Shown in pieces: positions 30,606 through 42,300 of a DNA stretch of 48,423 nt (position 1 is the stretch's first letter; each line of letters opens with the position of its first letter). The DNA lies in the NCBI RefSeq assembly GCF_000935045.1, contig NZ_JYKS01000006.1, forward strand, positions 1 to 48,423. Reading direction: 5' to 3'. The notes beneath the pieces are model-generated. The model ran no database searches. It worked only from the letters and a program-made list of their open reading frames with translations, and was not told the DNA's origin. A program made the position numbers and the translations under genes. Origin of the DNA: Pseudomonas sp. 10-1B (GTDB lineage Bacteria; Pseudomonadota; Gammaproteobacteria; Pseudomonadales; Pseudomonadaceae).

Positions 30606-31712
30606 ATGCACATCTACAAAGTCGGCGGCGCCGTGCGCGATCGCCTGCTCGGCCGCCCCGTCAGCGATATCGACTGGCTGGTGGTCGGCGCCACGGTCGA
30701 GGAAATGCACGCCAAGGGTTATCGGCCGGTCGGTGCCGATTTTCCGGTGTTCCTGCACCCGAAAACCGGCGAGGAGTACGCCCTGGCGCGCACCGAGCGC
30801 AAGAGCGGGCGTGGCTATGGTGGTTTCACCTTTCACGCCAGCCCGGACGTAACCCTGGAAGAAGACCTGATCCGTCGCGACCTCACCATCAATGCGATGG
30901 CCGAGGATGAAGCGGGCAAGGTCCACGACCCCTACCATGGCAAGGACGATCTCGATCAGCGCCTGTTGCGCCACGTTTCACCGGCATTCGCCGAAGACCC
31001 CTTGCGCGTGCTGCGCGTTGCCCGCTTTGCTGCCCGTTATGCACCGCTGGGTTTCCGGGTCGCTGACGAGACCCTGGAATTGATGCGCCAGATCAGTGCC
31101 TCGGGCGAGCTGCAGGCACTGACCGCCGAGCGCAGTTGGAAGGAAATCGAGCGAGCGCTGATGGAAGCGCAACCGCAGGTGTTCTTCCAGGTGCTACGCG
31201 CATGCGATGCCCTGCAAGCGCTGCTACCCGAGCTTGCTGACAGCCCCCAGGCCTTGCCAGCGCTGGAGCAGGCTGCGTTGCACCAGCAGCCCCTGCATGT
31301 ACGCTGGGCCTGCCTGTTGCACGAGCTGGCCCCGGCCTCGATCAAAGCCGTCAACCAGCGCCTCAAGGCGCCACGGGAATGCCAGGAACTGGCACTGCTG
31401 ACGGGTGAGTGCCTGACGCGGGGCAATCAGGCGCGGGAGCTGCCGGCCACGGCACTGCTGGAGCTGTTGCAGCGGTTCGATGTGTACCGCCGGCCGCAGC
31501 GGTTCGAGGATTTCATTGCCGCGTGCGAGATGGTGGCGCTGGGCGCTGGCAAGTCGGGTTATCCACAGGCCGAGTATCTGCGTGGTGCAGCGGCGGTAGC
31601 GCGAGCGGTGGATGTGAAGCCGCTGGTGCAGGCCGGGCTGGCAGGCCAGGCACTGGGCGAAGCGCTCAAAGGTGAGCGGCTAAAAGCGCTTCAGGCTTAC
31701 AAGCTCGGTTGA
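30606..31712 (+). CDS. cca: CCA-adding tRNA nucleotidyltransferase
   Basis: Adds or repairs the 3' CCA end of tRNAs. 368 residues, shorter than E. coli Cca (about 412). Class II nucleotidyltransferase head: [14 protein letters not shown] and metal-binding DIDW, basic [10 protein letters not shown], and [16 protein letters not shown] for nucleotide selection. The C-terminal HD phosphohydrolase region is shortened; I see no clear HD motif. GGAGAG six bases before the ATG abuts a palindrome that may affect translation. Confidence 0.95.
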   Translation: MHIYKVGGAVRDRLLGRPVSDIDWLVVGATVEEMHAKGYRPVGADFPVFLHPKTGEEYALARTERKSGRGYGGFTFHASPDVTLEEDLIRRDLTINAMAEDEAGKVHDPYHGKDDLDQRLLRHVSPAFAEDPLRVLRVARFAARYAPLGFRVADETLELMRQISASGELQALTAERSWKEIERALMEAQPQVFFQVLRACDALQALLPELADSPQALPALEQAALHQQPLHVRWACLLHELAPASIKAVNQRLKAPRECQELALLTGECLTRGNQARELPATALLELLQRFDVYRRPQRFEDFIAACEMVALGAGKSGYPQAEYLRGAAAVARAVDVKPLVQAGLAGQALGEALKGERLKALQAYKLG

Positions 31713-31717
31713 ACATA

Positions 31718-31868
31718 CCGGCCTCTTCGCGGCTGAAGCCGCTCCCACCTCGACCGCATAGGCCTCAAGCCCTGTGCAGTACCTGTGGGAGCTGGCTTGC
31801 CCGCGAAGAATCCAACGCGGTGCATGGCACCGGCTTCGCCGGTGTTCGCGGGCACGCCCGCTCCCACA
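31718..31868. repeat. REP cluster between cca and folK
   Basis: REP arms at 31720-31750, 31782-31808 and 31843-31868. The stretch 31720-31802 is a near-identical inverted copy of 14994-15076, including the spacer CCTCGACCGCATAGGCCTC. It separates convergent cca and folK. Confidence 0.85.
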
Positions 31869-31885
31869 ATGAACGCGAGAGCCGG

Positions 31886-32395
31886 TCAGGCCGGGGTCAG
31901 CTGCAACCCACGCCATTCAAAGGCGACCGGGGCCAGTACCTGGTCGATCTGCGCCTCTTGCCACAACTGCGCCATGCTCTTGCCCACCCCCGGATGCACC
32001 AGCTCAGGGGCCAGCAGCGATAGCGGCCACAGCACAAAGGCATTCTTCAGGATCTCGGCACGAGGCAGCACCAGCCCATCGAAGGTGCCGTGCAAATCGT
32101 CATACATCAGCACGTCGATATCCAGCGGCAGCCCTTTGCGGTCCGGCGCATAACGCCCGTTGTCAGCCTCGATGAACTTCAGCCGGCGGTCCAGCTCGAT
32201 CAGCGGCAACGCAGTCTGCCCGGTCACCACGAAATTGATGAACGGCCCGCTCTTGATCCCGACAGCCTGGCTTTCGAAAGCCGGCGAGCAGCGCATGTCG
32301 GTCAGGATGCCCGCCAATGCATCGAGCCCGGCGCACAGGTGCGCCTCGCGCTCGATGTTGCTGCCAAGGCCCAGGTAAACCGTGCTCAGAGACAT
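31886..32395 (-). CDS. folK: 2-amino-4-hydroxy-6-hydroxymethyldihydropteridine diphosphokinase
   Basis: Pyrophosphorylates 6-hydroxymethyl-dihydropterin in folate synthesis. 169 residues from [13 protein letters not shown]; the frame upstream belongs to folB. YLGLGSNIE, RYAPDRKGLPLDIDVLMYDD (ATP- and Mg-binding Asp pair) and PRAEILKNAFVLWPL are diagnostic. Its start overlaps the folB 3' end by ten bases. Confidence 0.95.
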   Translation of the reverse strand: MSLSTVYLGLGSNIEREAHLCAGLDALAGILTDMRCSPAFESQAVGIKSGPFINFVVTGQTALPLIELDRRLKFIEADNGRYAPDRKGLPLDIDVLMYDDLHGTFDGLVLPRAEILKNAFVLWPLSLLAPELVHPGVGKSMAQLWQEAQIDQVLAPVAFEWRGLQLTPA

Positions 32396-32742
32396 CCGCG
32401 CTCGATCTCCACGCCAACACCACCACGGGCCGCTGGCACCGCCCCCGGCTTGGTCAGCTTCAACCGCACCCACGGAATATGGAACTCTTCCATCAGCACC
32501 GCCACCAGCCGCTCGGCAAAGGTTTCCACCAGCTCGAAGCGCGCCTGCTCGGCAAACGCCTGGATGCGCGCAGACACACTGGCGTAGTCCAGCGCCAGGC
32601 TCAGGTCGTCACCGGCCGCAGCCGGGCGGTTGTCCCAGGCAAAGCTCAGGTCCAGGCGCAAGCACTGGCGAATATCCCGCTCCCAGTCATAGGCACCGAT
32701 GACGGTATCGACTTCCAGGCCTTCGATGAACACTCTGTCCAA
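32386..32742 (-). CDS. folB: Dihydroneopterin aldolase
   Basis: Cleaves dihydroneopterin to 6-hydroxymethyl-dihydropterin and glycolaldehyde, the step just before FolK. 118 residues if started at TTG ([22 protein letters not shown]), preceded by GGAGAAG six bases upstream; an ATG eight codons further up (32766) lacks a good RBS. Catalytic Lys/Glu region is around [10 protein letters not shown] and [11 protein letters not shown]. It is divergent from plsY. Confidence 0.92.
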   Translation of the reverse strand: MDRVFIEGLEVDTVIGAYDWERDIRQCLRLDLSFAWDNRPAAAGDDLSLALDYASVSARIQAFAEQARFELVETFAERLVAVLMEEFHIPWVRLKLTKPGAVPAARGGVGVEIERGCL

Positions 32743-32816
32743 GCACTTCTCTCCACAGCACGACAAGGGCGACTGGCGCCGTTAGAATCAGGGCGTCCTC
32801 GCCCGGAATAGTTAGC

Positions 32817-33386
32817 ATGTTTTGGTTACTGGCGTTGCTCGCCTACCTGCTCGGCTCGCTGTCCTTCGCCATTGTCCTCAGCCGCCTTACGGGCAGCCCA
32901 GACCCGCGTTCCAGCGGCTCAGGCAATGCCGGCGCCACCAACATGCTACGCCTGGCAGGCCGTAAACTGGCGATCCTGACCCTGCTTGGCGACCTGTGCA
33001 AGGGCTTGTTGCCAGTATTGCTCGCCCGCCTCGCCGGGCTGGACCTGAACGCGCAGGCCTGGGTTGGCCTGTGCGCGGTGCTGGGTCACCTGTTCCCGCT
33101 GTACTTCCGCTTCCAGGGCGGCAAGGGCGTGGCGACAGCCGCCGGCATGCTCATGGCCCTGTACTTGCCGGCGGCGCTGCTGGCCATCGGTGCCTGGCTG
33201 CTGACCTTCTACCTTACCCGTACCAGCTCGCTGGCAGCCCTGATCGCCACGCCGCTGACCTTGCCATTGCTGGCCTGGCGCGAGCCGGAGGCGCTGCTGC
33301 CGATCACCGTGCTCACGGTAATGATCGTGTGGCGCCACCGCAGCAACCTGCGCGACCTGTTCGCCGGGCGCGAACGGCACTTCTGA
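32817..33386 (+). CDS. plsY: Acyl-phosphate:glycerol-3-phosphate acyltransferase PlsY
   Basis: Starts phospholipid synthesis by acylating glycerol 3-phosphate from acyl-phosphate. 189 residues, five predicted membrane helices; the three conserved loops are seen as [33 protein letters not shown] and [35 protein letters not shown] at 32783-32788 is a possible -10. It is convergent with tsaD. Confidence 0.95.
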   Translation: MFWLLALLAYLLGSLSFAIVLSRLTGSPDPRSSGSGNAGATNMLRLAGRKLAILTLLGDLCKGLLPVLLARLAGLDLNAQAWVGLCAVLGHLFPLYFRFQGGKGVATAAGMLMALYLPAALLAIGAWLLTFYLTRTSSLAALIATPLTLPLLAWREPEALLPITVLTVMIVWRHRSNLRDLFAGRERHF

Positions 33387-33402
33387 CCTTCACGTACAAA
33401 CC

Positions 33403-34428
33403 TTACAGCGGCGGCAACTGCTCCATTGGCCAGCGTGCCTGCACACTGATTGCCAGGTCCTGCTGCTGCCCGGCCAACAGGCGCTGGCAGCCAGCATAGG
33501 CGATCATCGCGCCGTTGTCGGTGCAGAACTGCGGACGCGCGTAGTACACGTTGCCCTTGATGCTGCCCAGCATGTCCCCGAGAGACGCGCGCAGGGCCTT
33601 GTTGGCACTGACGCCACCGGCAATGACCAGGCGTTTGAGGCCGGTCTGCTTCAGCGCCCGCTTGCACTTGATGGTCAAAGTCTCCACCACCGCCTGCTGG
33701 AATGCCAGGGACAGGTCGCAACGGGTTTGCTCACTGTCGTCGCCGGCGTCGCGGCACTGCTGCCAGGTGTTGAGGGCGAAGGTTTTCAGGCCGCTGAAGC
33801 TGAACTCCAAACCCGGGCGGTCGGTCATCGGCCGCGGGAATACGAAGCGGCCAGGCACCCCGCGCTCGGCCAGGCGGGCGATTTCCGGGCCGCCAGGGTA
33901 GTTCAGGCCGATCAGCTTGGCGGTCTTGTCGAACGCTTCACCGGCGGCGTCATCCAGGCTCTCGCCCAGCAGCTCGTACTGGCCAATACCATCGACGCGC
34001 ACCAGCTGGGTATGGCCGCCCGAAACCAACAAGGCGACGAACGGAAACTCGGGTGGATTTTCTTCCAGCATGGGGGCCAGCAGGTGGCCTTCCATATGAT
34101 GCACGCCGATCGCCGGGATGTCCCAGGCAAAGGCCAGGGCCTGGGCGCAGGAGGCCCCCACCAGCAATGCTCCAACCAGGCCAGGGCCCGCGGTGTAGGC
34201 GATGGCATCGATCTCGGTGGCCACGCAGCCGGCTTCGTCCAGCACCTGGCGGATCAGCGGCAGCATGCGCTTGACGTGGTCACGCGAGGCAAGCTCGGGC
34301 ACCACGCCGCCGAACACGCGGTGCAGGTCGATCTGGCTGAACAGCGCATCGGCCAACAAACCGCGCTCGCTGTCATATAATGCGACTCCAGTTTCGTCGC
34401 AGGATGTTTCCAATCCCAGTACTAGCAT
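33403..34428 (-). CDS. tsaD: tRNA N6-threonylcarbamoyladenosine transferase TsaD
   Basis: Transfers threonylcarbamoyl to A37 of ANN-decoding tRNAs, with TsaB and TsaE. 341 residues of ASKHA fold: [24 protein letters not shown], iron-binding [17 protein letters not shown] and the C-terminal [10 protein letters not shown]. In many bacteria it lies beside rpsU-dnaG-rpoD, as here (divergent from rpsU over 204 bp). Confidence 0.97.
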   Translation of the reverse strand: MLVLGLETSCDETGVALYDSERGLLADALFSQIDLHRVFGGVVPELASRDHVKRMLPLIRQVLDEAGCVATEIDAIAYTAGPGLVGALLVGASCAQALAFAWDIPAIGVHHMEGHLLAPMLEENPPEFPFVALLVSGGHTQLVRVDGIGQYELLGESLDDAAGEAFDKTAKLIGLNYPGGPEIARLAERGVPGRFVFPRPMTDRPGLEFSFSGLKTFALNTWQQCRDAGDDSEQTRCDLSLAFQQAVVETLTIKCKRALKQTGLKRLVIAGGVSANKALRASLGDMLGSIKGNVYYARPQFCTDNGAMIAYAGCQRLLAGQQQDLAISVQARWPMEQLPPL

Positions 34429-34515
34429 GGGCTCGTCCCTTGTGGGGGCTGAATTCGAAGCCGCGCATGATAGTCCCCGTACCGGATGCCGACCAGCGGT
34501 TTTCGATCAGAGGCT

Positions 34516-34544
34516 TTGCATTCCGGCTTACTAAGGGTTAACAT
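34516..34544 (+). promoter_or_regulatory. rpsU: Putative rpsU promoter
   Basis: TTGCAT (34516-34521), 17-nt spacer, TAACAT (34539-34544), leaving a leader of about 80 bases before rpsU. Confidence 0.5.
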
Positions 34545-34632
34545 CCGCAACCCTTGAAAACCGACGTTCTCCAGCACACCTTTGTTTTGCCAGGAGCACG
34601 TCTACCCCGGTAATGAATTAAGGTAGCCCTGG

Positions 34633-34848
34633 ATGCCAGCCGTCAAAGTTAAAGAGAACGAACCCTTCGACGTAGCTCTGCGTCGTTTCAAGCGCTCCTG
34701 CGAAAAAGCCGGTGTACTGGCTGAAGTTCGTAGCCGCGAGTTTTACGAGAAGCCGACCGCCGAGCGTAAGCGTAAAGCAGCTGCTGCTGTTAAGCGTCAC
34801 GCCAAGAAAGTTCAGCGCGAACAGCGCCGCGCCGTTCGTCTGTACTAA
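34633..34848 (+). CDS. rpsU: 30S ribosomal protein S21
   Basis: Small basic protein of the 30S subunit, important for initiation. 71 residues ([13 protein letters not shown]...) with the Lys/Arg-rich helix ending RRAVRLY, the typical length. First gene of the rpsU-dnaG-rpoD macromolecular synthesis operon. Confidence 0.98.
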   Translation: MPAVKVKENEPFDVALRRFKRSCEKAGVLAEVRSREFYEKPTAERKRKAAAAVKRHAKKVQREQRRAVRLY

Positions 34849-34878
34849 TACAGGCGTTCTACGCAAAGCTTCTGCCCT

Positions 34879-34897
34879 GCCCGGCTCACCGCCGGGC
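34879..34897 (+). terminator. Hairpin after rpsU (partial terminator candidate)
   Basis: GCCCGGC-TCACC-GCCGGGC, 31 bases after rpsU, without a T-run. In E. coli a weak terminator between rpsU and dnaG sets their ratio; a similar role is inference. The rest of 34849-35151 shows no convincing gene: it holds only this hairpin and a stretch of mixed sequence before dnaG, with no REP. Confidence 0.5.
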
Positions 34898-35151
34898 CGA
34901 TGGCAGTGGTTGTTTCAAACTTGAGCAGCTAGCTCAAGGCCCTGCACAAGCTTCATGCGGACTGCAATGGGCAACCTGCCTGAAACGTCAGAGCTGGTCC
35001 TCCTTGTTGTAAGACCAGACGTGCACGTCCGACTGACGGGCCCCCAGGGGCTGGCGACGAGCACACATTCCCTCGCACTTCCCCAAGCGGCACCCGCCCC
35101 ATTCGGCGCGTGAGCGATTAGACTTGCCAGTTGCCAGATGACGAGACTGCC

Positions 35152-37134
35152 ATGGCCGGGCTGATTCCCCAGAGTTTCATTGACGACCTGATCAACCGCC
35201 TCGACATCGTCGACGTGGTGAGTTCGCGCGTCCAGCTGAAAAAAACCGGCAAGAACTACTCCGCCTGCTGCCCGTTCCACAAGGAAAAGACCCCTTCCTT
35301 CACGGTCAGCCCCGACAAGCAGTTCTACTACTGCTTCGGCTGCGGCGCCGGCGGCAACGCCCTGGGCTTCGTCATGGACCACGACAACCTGGACTTCCCC
35401 CAGGCCGTCGAGGAACTGGCCCGCGCCGCCGGCATGGAAGTGCCCCGCGAGCAAGGCCGCCGTGACCACAAGCCACGCCAGCCGACCGACTCGCCGCTAT
35501 ACCCGCTGCTGGACGCCGCCTCGGAGTTCTACCGCCAGGCCTTGCGCAGCCACCCGACCCGCAAGGCGGCGGTGGATTACCTCAAGGGTCGCGGCCTGTC
35601 CGGGGAGATCGCCCGCGACTTCGGCCTGGGCTTCGCCCCGCCGGGCTGGGACAACCTGCTCAAGCACCTGGGTGCCGACACCCTGCAGCAGAAAGTGATG
35701 ATCGATGCTGGCCTGCTGATCGAGAACGCTGAAAGCGGCAAGCGCTACGACCGCTTCCGCGACCGCGTGATGTTCCCGATCCGCGACAGCCGCGGGCGCA
35801 TCATCGCCTTCGGTGGCCGGGTGCTCGGCGACGACAAGCCCAAGTACCTGAACTCACCGGAAACCCCGGTGTTCCACAAAGGCCAGGAACTGTACGGGCT
35901 GTATGAGGCACGCAAGCACAACCGCAACCTCGACGAGATCATCGTCGTCGAGGGCTACATGGACGTCATCGCCCTCGCCCAGCAGGGCCTGCGCAATGCC
36001 GTAGCCACCCTCGGCACCGCCACCAGCGAAGAGCACCTCAAGCGCCTGTTCCGCGTGGTACCCAGCGTGCTGTTCTGCTTCGACGGCGACCAGGCCGGGC
36101 GCAAGGCCGCCTGGCGCGCCCTGGAGTCGACCTTGTCGAACCTGCAGGATGGCCGCCGCGCGCGCTTCCTGTTCCTGCCCGAGGGCGAAGACCCGGACAG
36201 CCTGGTACGCGCCGAGGGCACCGACGCCTTCAGGGCCCGCATCAACCAGCACGCCCAGCCGCTGGCCGACTACTTCTTCGAGCAACTGGGCGTTGAAGCC
36301 GACCCACGCTCACTGGAAGGCAAGGCGCACATGGCGACCCTGGCCGCACCGCTGATCGAAAAGATCCCCGGGGCCAACCTGCGCCAGTTGATGCGCAACC
36401 GCCTGAGAGAAATCACCGGCCTGGACCCACAGCAGGTCGAGCAGCTGGCGCAACAAGCTCCAGCGGCCAGTAACGTGCCGGACTACGACCCTGGCTACGA
36501 CTACGATGCCATGGCCAGCTACACCCCCGACTACGGCGACATGCCGCAGCACGACTATGCCCCCGTTCATCAGGAACAGGAGTGGAAGCCGAACAAGGGG
36601 GGTGGCAAGAAACAGTGGAGCGACAAGCCCTGGGACAAGAACCGCAAGGGCGGCAAGCCTTGGCAGCAGCGTGACGAAGCGCCACCGCGCGTGCCGGCGC
36701 CGGTCGAGCCGCCCACCCTGGCCGCCCTGCGCACCTTGCTGCACCACCCGCTGCTGGCCGGCAAGGTAGAAGATGCCAGCCACTTCGCCGACGAAGACCA
36801 CCTGTATAGCCAACTGCTGGTGGCACTGATCGAAGCCGCGCAGAAAAATCCTGGGCTAAGCTCAATGCAGCTGATCGCACGTTGGCATGGCACCGAACAA
36901 GGCCGCCTGCTACGGGCACTGGCAGAAAAGGAATGGCTGATCGTGGCCGACAACCTTGAACAACAGTTTTTCGACACTATAACTAGCTTGTCCGCCCGCC
37001 AACGCGAGCGCAGCCTGGAACAACTGCTCAGGAAATCACGTCAAAGCGAATTGACCAGCGAGGAAAAAACTCAGCTCCTCGCCCTGCTGAGCCGGAATGT
37101 TCCCGCACAAACGCCGACCTCATCTGGCGCGTGA
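35152..37134 (+). CDS. dnaG: DNA primase
   Basis: Makes RNA primers at the replication fork and binds DnaB helicase. 660 residues from MAGLIPQSF; an ATG seven codons upstream is less likely. Zinc-binding CHC2 domain with Cys40, His43, Cys61 and Cys64; TOPRIM domain with VVEGYMDV (Glu267) and CFDGDQAGRKAAW. A Gln/Tyr/Asp-rich linker at about 440-510 leads to a C-terminal helicase-binding domain. Middle gene of the operon; rpoD starts 67 bases after its stop. Confidence 0.97.
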   Translation: MAGLIPQSFIDDLINRLDIVDVVSSRVQLKKTGKNYSACCPFHKEKTPSFTVSPDKQFYYCFGCGAGGNALGFVMDHDNLDFPQAVEELARAAGMEVPREQGRRDHKPRQPTDSPLYPLLDAASEFYRQALRSHPTRKAAVDYLKGRGLSGEIARDFGLGFAPPGWDNLLKHLGADTLQQKVMIDAGLLIENAESGKRYDRFRDRVMFPIRDSRGRIIAFGGRVLGDDKPKYLNSPETPVFHKGQELYGLYEARKHNRNLDEIIVVEGYMDVIALAQQGLRNAVATLGTATSEEHLKRLFRVVPSVLFCFDGDQAGRKAAWRALESTLSNLQDGRRARFLFLPEGEDPDSLVRAEGTDAFRARINQHAQPLADYFFEQLGVEADPRSLEGKAHMATLAAPLIEKIPGANLRQLMRNRLREITGLDPQQVEQLAQQAPAASNVPDYDPGYDYDAMASYTPDYGDMPQHDYAPVHQEQEWKPNKGGGKKQWSDKPWDKNRKGGKPWQQRDEAPPRVPAPVEPPTLAALRTLLHHPLLAGKVEDASHFADEDHLYSQLLVALIEAAQKNPGLSSMQLIARWHGTEQGRLLRALAEKEWLIVADNLEQQFFDTITSLSARQRERSLEQLLRKSRQSELTSEEKTQLLALLSRNVPAQTPTSSGA

Positions 37135-37148
37135 GGCCCATGCTCGGG

Positions 37149-37154
37149 TATAAT
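37149..37154 (+). promoter_or_regulatory. rpoD: -10 box for an internal rpoD promoter
   Basis: Perfect TATAAT, 47 bases before the rpoD ATG, with a T-run (TTGTTTTTTG) downstream. The -35 is poor. An extra rpoD promoter inside the operon is known in other gammaproteobacteria. Confidence 0.5.
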
Positions 37155-37201
37155 CCTCGGCTTGTTTTTTGCCCGCCAAGACCTTCAGTGGATAGGGTGT
37201 T

Positions 37202-39052
<1,851 letters not shown>

Positions 39053-39056
39053 TGAC

Positions 39057-39083
39057 AAAACCCCGGCCCAGGCCGGGGTTTTT
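39057..39083 (+). terminator. Rho-independent terminator of rpsU-dnaG-rpoD
   Basis: CCCCGGCC-CA-GGCCGGGG followed by TTTTTC, with AAAA before, five bases after the rpoD stop. Confidence 0.92.
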
Positions 39084-39113
39084 CATTTCCGCCAGTTGAA
39101 ACAATTGCGCCCC

Positions 39114-39200
39114 TTGTAGGAGCGGGCTTGCCCGCGAACACCGGCACAGCCGGTGCCATCCTCCGCGGCGCCGGTTTCGCGGGCACGCCCGCTCCCACAA
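39114..39200. repeat. REPIN after rpoD
   Basis: TTGTAGGAGCGGGCTTGCCCGCG and inverted CGCGGGCACGCCCGCTCCCACAAG enclose ACCGGCACAGCCGGTGCCAT, itself palindromic. Confidence 0.85.
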
Positions 39201-39343
39201 GTACAGCACAGGCCTCTGGTCAGATATAACAGCCACACACCTCCAAGGCCCTGTTGTATCTGACAAAAGACCTCGTCCTCCACCGCACACCTGCAGCAAT
39301 GCCCGTCTACACTCGATTCAGACCCCCTGAATGCGAGGCCGCT

Positions 39344-42300
39344 ATGCCCCTGATGCCGGCCATTCTGTTGCTGCTCCTGGTTTTGTGGAACACAACGGCC
39401 GGCGCCCTGACCCTGACAGACGAGGAGAAAGCCTGGTTGGCTGCCCACCCGCAGTTGAACCTGGGCATAGATGCCTCTTGGCCACCGTTCGAGTTCCGCG
39501 ACCAGGAGGGCCGATACCAGGGATTGGCCGCCGATTACATCGCCACGATCCAGCAACGCCTGGGCGTGACGCTCCAACCGGTCGAACCCAGCAACTGGAC
39601 CGAGGTACTGGCGCAGGCACGCGAAAGCCGCATCGACCTGCTGCCCGGCATCATGTCCACCCCCGAGCGCCAGGGCTATCTGGCCTTCACCCGCCCGTAC
39701 CTCGACTTTCCCATCGTCATTCTCGCCCACAAAGGCGGGGCGCAGCCGCGCAACCTCAACGACCTGTACGGCCTGAAGATCGCCGTGGTCGAAAACTACG
39801 CCCCGCACGAGCTGCTGCGCACCCAGCACCCAGACCTCAATCTGGTGGCACTGCCCAATGTCAGCTCCACACTACAGGCCTTGGCTACCGACGAAGTGGA
39901 CGCAGTGGTCGGCGACCTGGCTTCGAGCATCTGGAGCCTGCGCCAGCTCAAGCTCGATGGCCTGTATGTCAGTGGTGAAACGCCCTACCGCTATCAACTG
40001 GCCATGGCCACGCCGCGTGACAAGAAGGTGCTGGTCGGTATCCTCGACAAAGTGATAGCCGACATGAGCAGCAGCGAGGTCAGCCAGATCCAGCAGCGCT
40101 GGGTGGGCAATGTGGTCGACCAACGGATGTTCTGGTCCGACATGCTGGTCTATGGCCTGCCAGCCGTGCTGTTGCTGATGGCAGTACTGGCCGTGGTCAT
40201 CCGCATCAACCGCCGGCTCAGCTCGGAAATTTCCCGGCGCATAGCCCTTGAACAGGAGCTGCGCAGCAGTGAATACCACTACCGTGGCTTGGTCGAGAGC
40301 CTGTCAGCCATTGCCTGGGAGGCCGACGCCAATGACTTCACCTACAGCTACGTCTCACCGCATGCCGAAGACCTGCTCGGCTACTCACTGAGCGAATGGC
40401 TCAAGCCCGGTTTCTGGCGCAGCATCCTGCATCCGGAGGATGCACTCTGGGCCCAGGCCTACTGCGACAGCGAGACCGCGGCTGGGCGTGACCACAGCCT
40501 GGACTACCGAGTGATCCGGGCCGATGGTCAGCCACTGTGGGTACGCAATATCGTCAGCATGATCGAGCATGGCCACCAACCGGTGATGCGTGGGCTGATG
40601 ATCGACATCAGCGAAACCAAGCGCACCGAAGACGCCCTGCGCCTGTCGGAGCAAAAGTTCGCCTCGGTGTTCCAGCAGTGCCCCGATATCCTGCTGATCG
40701 CCCGGCACAGCGACGGCTGCCTGCTGGAGGTGAACGAAGCCTTCGAAGAGCAGATCGGCCTGGCCCCGGGCCAGGTGATCGGCCGTACCGCCACCGACCT
40801 GGGCCTGTGGGGCGTCGAAGGCTGCGGCCCACAGCTACTCGAACGCCTGCACCAGGGCGGCATCCGCAACCTGGAAATGAGCTTCCGCCGCAGCAACGGC
40901 CAGCTGTTCACCGGCTTGACCTCGGCTGAAACCTTCGAGCTCGACGGCACCCCCGCTCTGGTGGTGGCGGTACGCGACATCAGCCAGCTCAAGGAAACCC
41001 AGCAGCAGCTGCAAACCTCGGAAGAAAAGTTTGCCAAAGCCTTCCACGCCTCGCCCGACGGCCTGCTGCTGTCGCGCCAGAGCGACGGTTTGCTGCTTGA
41101 AGTGAACGAAGGCTTTTGCCGCCTCACCGGCTACGACCTCAACCCGACCATCGACCAGACCTCGCTGGACCTGGGCATCTGGGTCGACCTCAACGAACGC
41201 AAGCGCCTGGTCGACCAGCTCAACCGCGACGGTTTCGTGCGCGATTTCACCTGCCACATCCGCCGCAGCGATGGGCAGATACGCCTCTGCGAGCTCTCCG
41301 CACGGCCCTTGCCGATTGCCGGCATCGACTGCATGCTGACCATCGCCCGCGATATCACCGAGCGCCATCTGATGCAGGAAAAACTGCAACTGGCCGCCAC
41401 CGTGTTCGAGAACACCGCCGAGGGCGTGCTGATCACCGACATCGACCAGCGCATCACTGCCGTCAACCGCGCCTTCAGCGAAATCACCGGCTACAGCGAG
41501 CTCGAAGCCCTCGGCCAGACCCCACGCCTGTTCGCTTCCGGCCAGCACGACAGCGCGTTCTATGCGGCCATGTGGCACCAGCTGACCGATGAAGGCCACT
41601 GGCAGGGCGAGATCTACAACAAACGCAAGGACGGCGAGCTGTACCCCAGCTGGCTGACCATCAGTGCCGTGCGCAACAGCGAGCGCGAGGTCACCCACTT
41701 CGTCGCCGTGTTCGCCGACATTTCCAGCCTCAAGCACGCCCAGGCCAAGCTCGACTACCAGGCCCACCACGACCCGCTCACCGGCCTGCCCAACCGCACC
41801 CTGTTCGAGAGCCGCCTGCAAGCTGTGCTCACCTGTACACAGCTGTCGAACCGCCAGGGCGCGGTGCTGTTCCTCGACCTCGACCGCTTCAAGCACATCA
41901 ACGACAGCCTCGGCCACCCAGTCGGCGACCTGCTGCTCAAAGGCATCGCCCAGCGCCTGAAGGAGCAGGTACGTGACGTCGACACCGTGGCCCGCCTGGG
42001 TGGCGACGAGTTCATCATCCTGCTGCCCGGCCTGCACAAGCCCACTGACGCCAGCACCATCGCCAACAAGCTGCTGGCCTGTTTCAACGCGCCGTTCCAG
42101 GCCGGCGAGCACGAGTTCTTCACCAGCGCCAGTATCGGTATCAGCCTTTATCCACAGGACGGCACCGACGTTTCCACACTGATCCGCAACGCCGACGCAG
42201 CCATGTACCGCTCCAAGGCCAAGGGCCGCAACCGCGTCGAAGCCTACACCCGCGACCTTACCGCCCAGGCCAGCGAGCGCATCGCCCTGGAACACGAACT

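Noticed and set aside
34849..35151. A gene between rpsU and dnaG
   Set aside because: No frame with an RBS or recognisable family; only a hairpin is seen.
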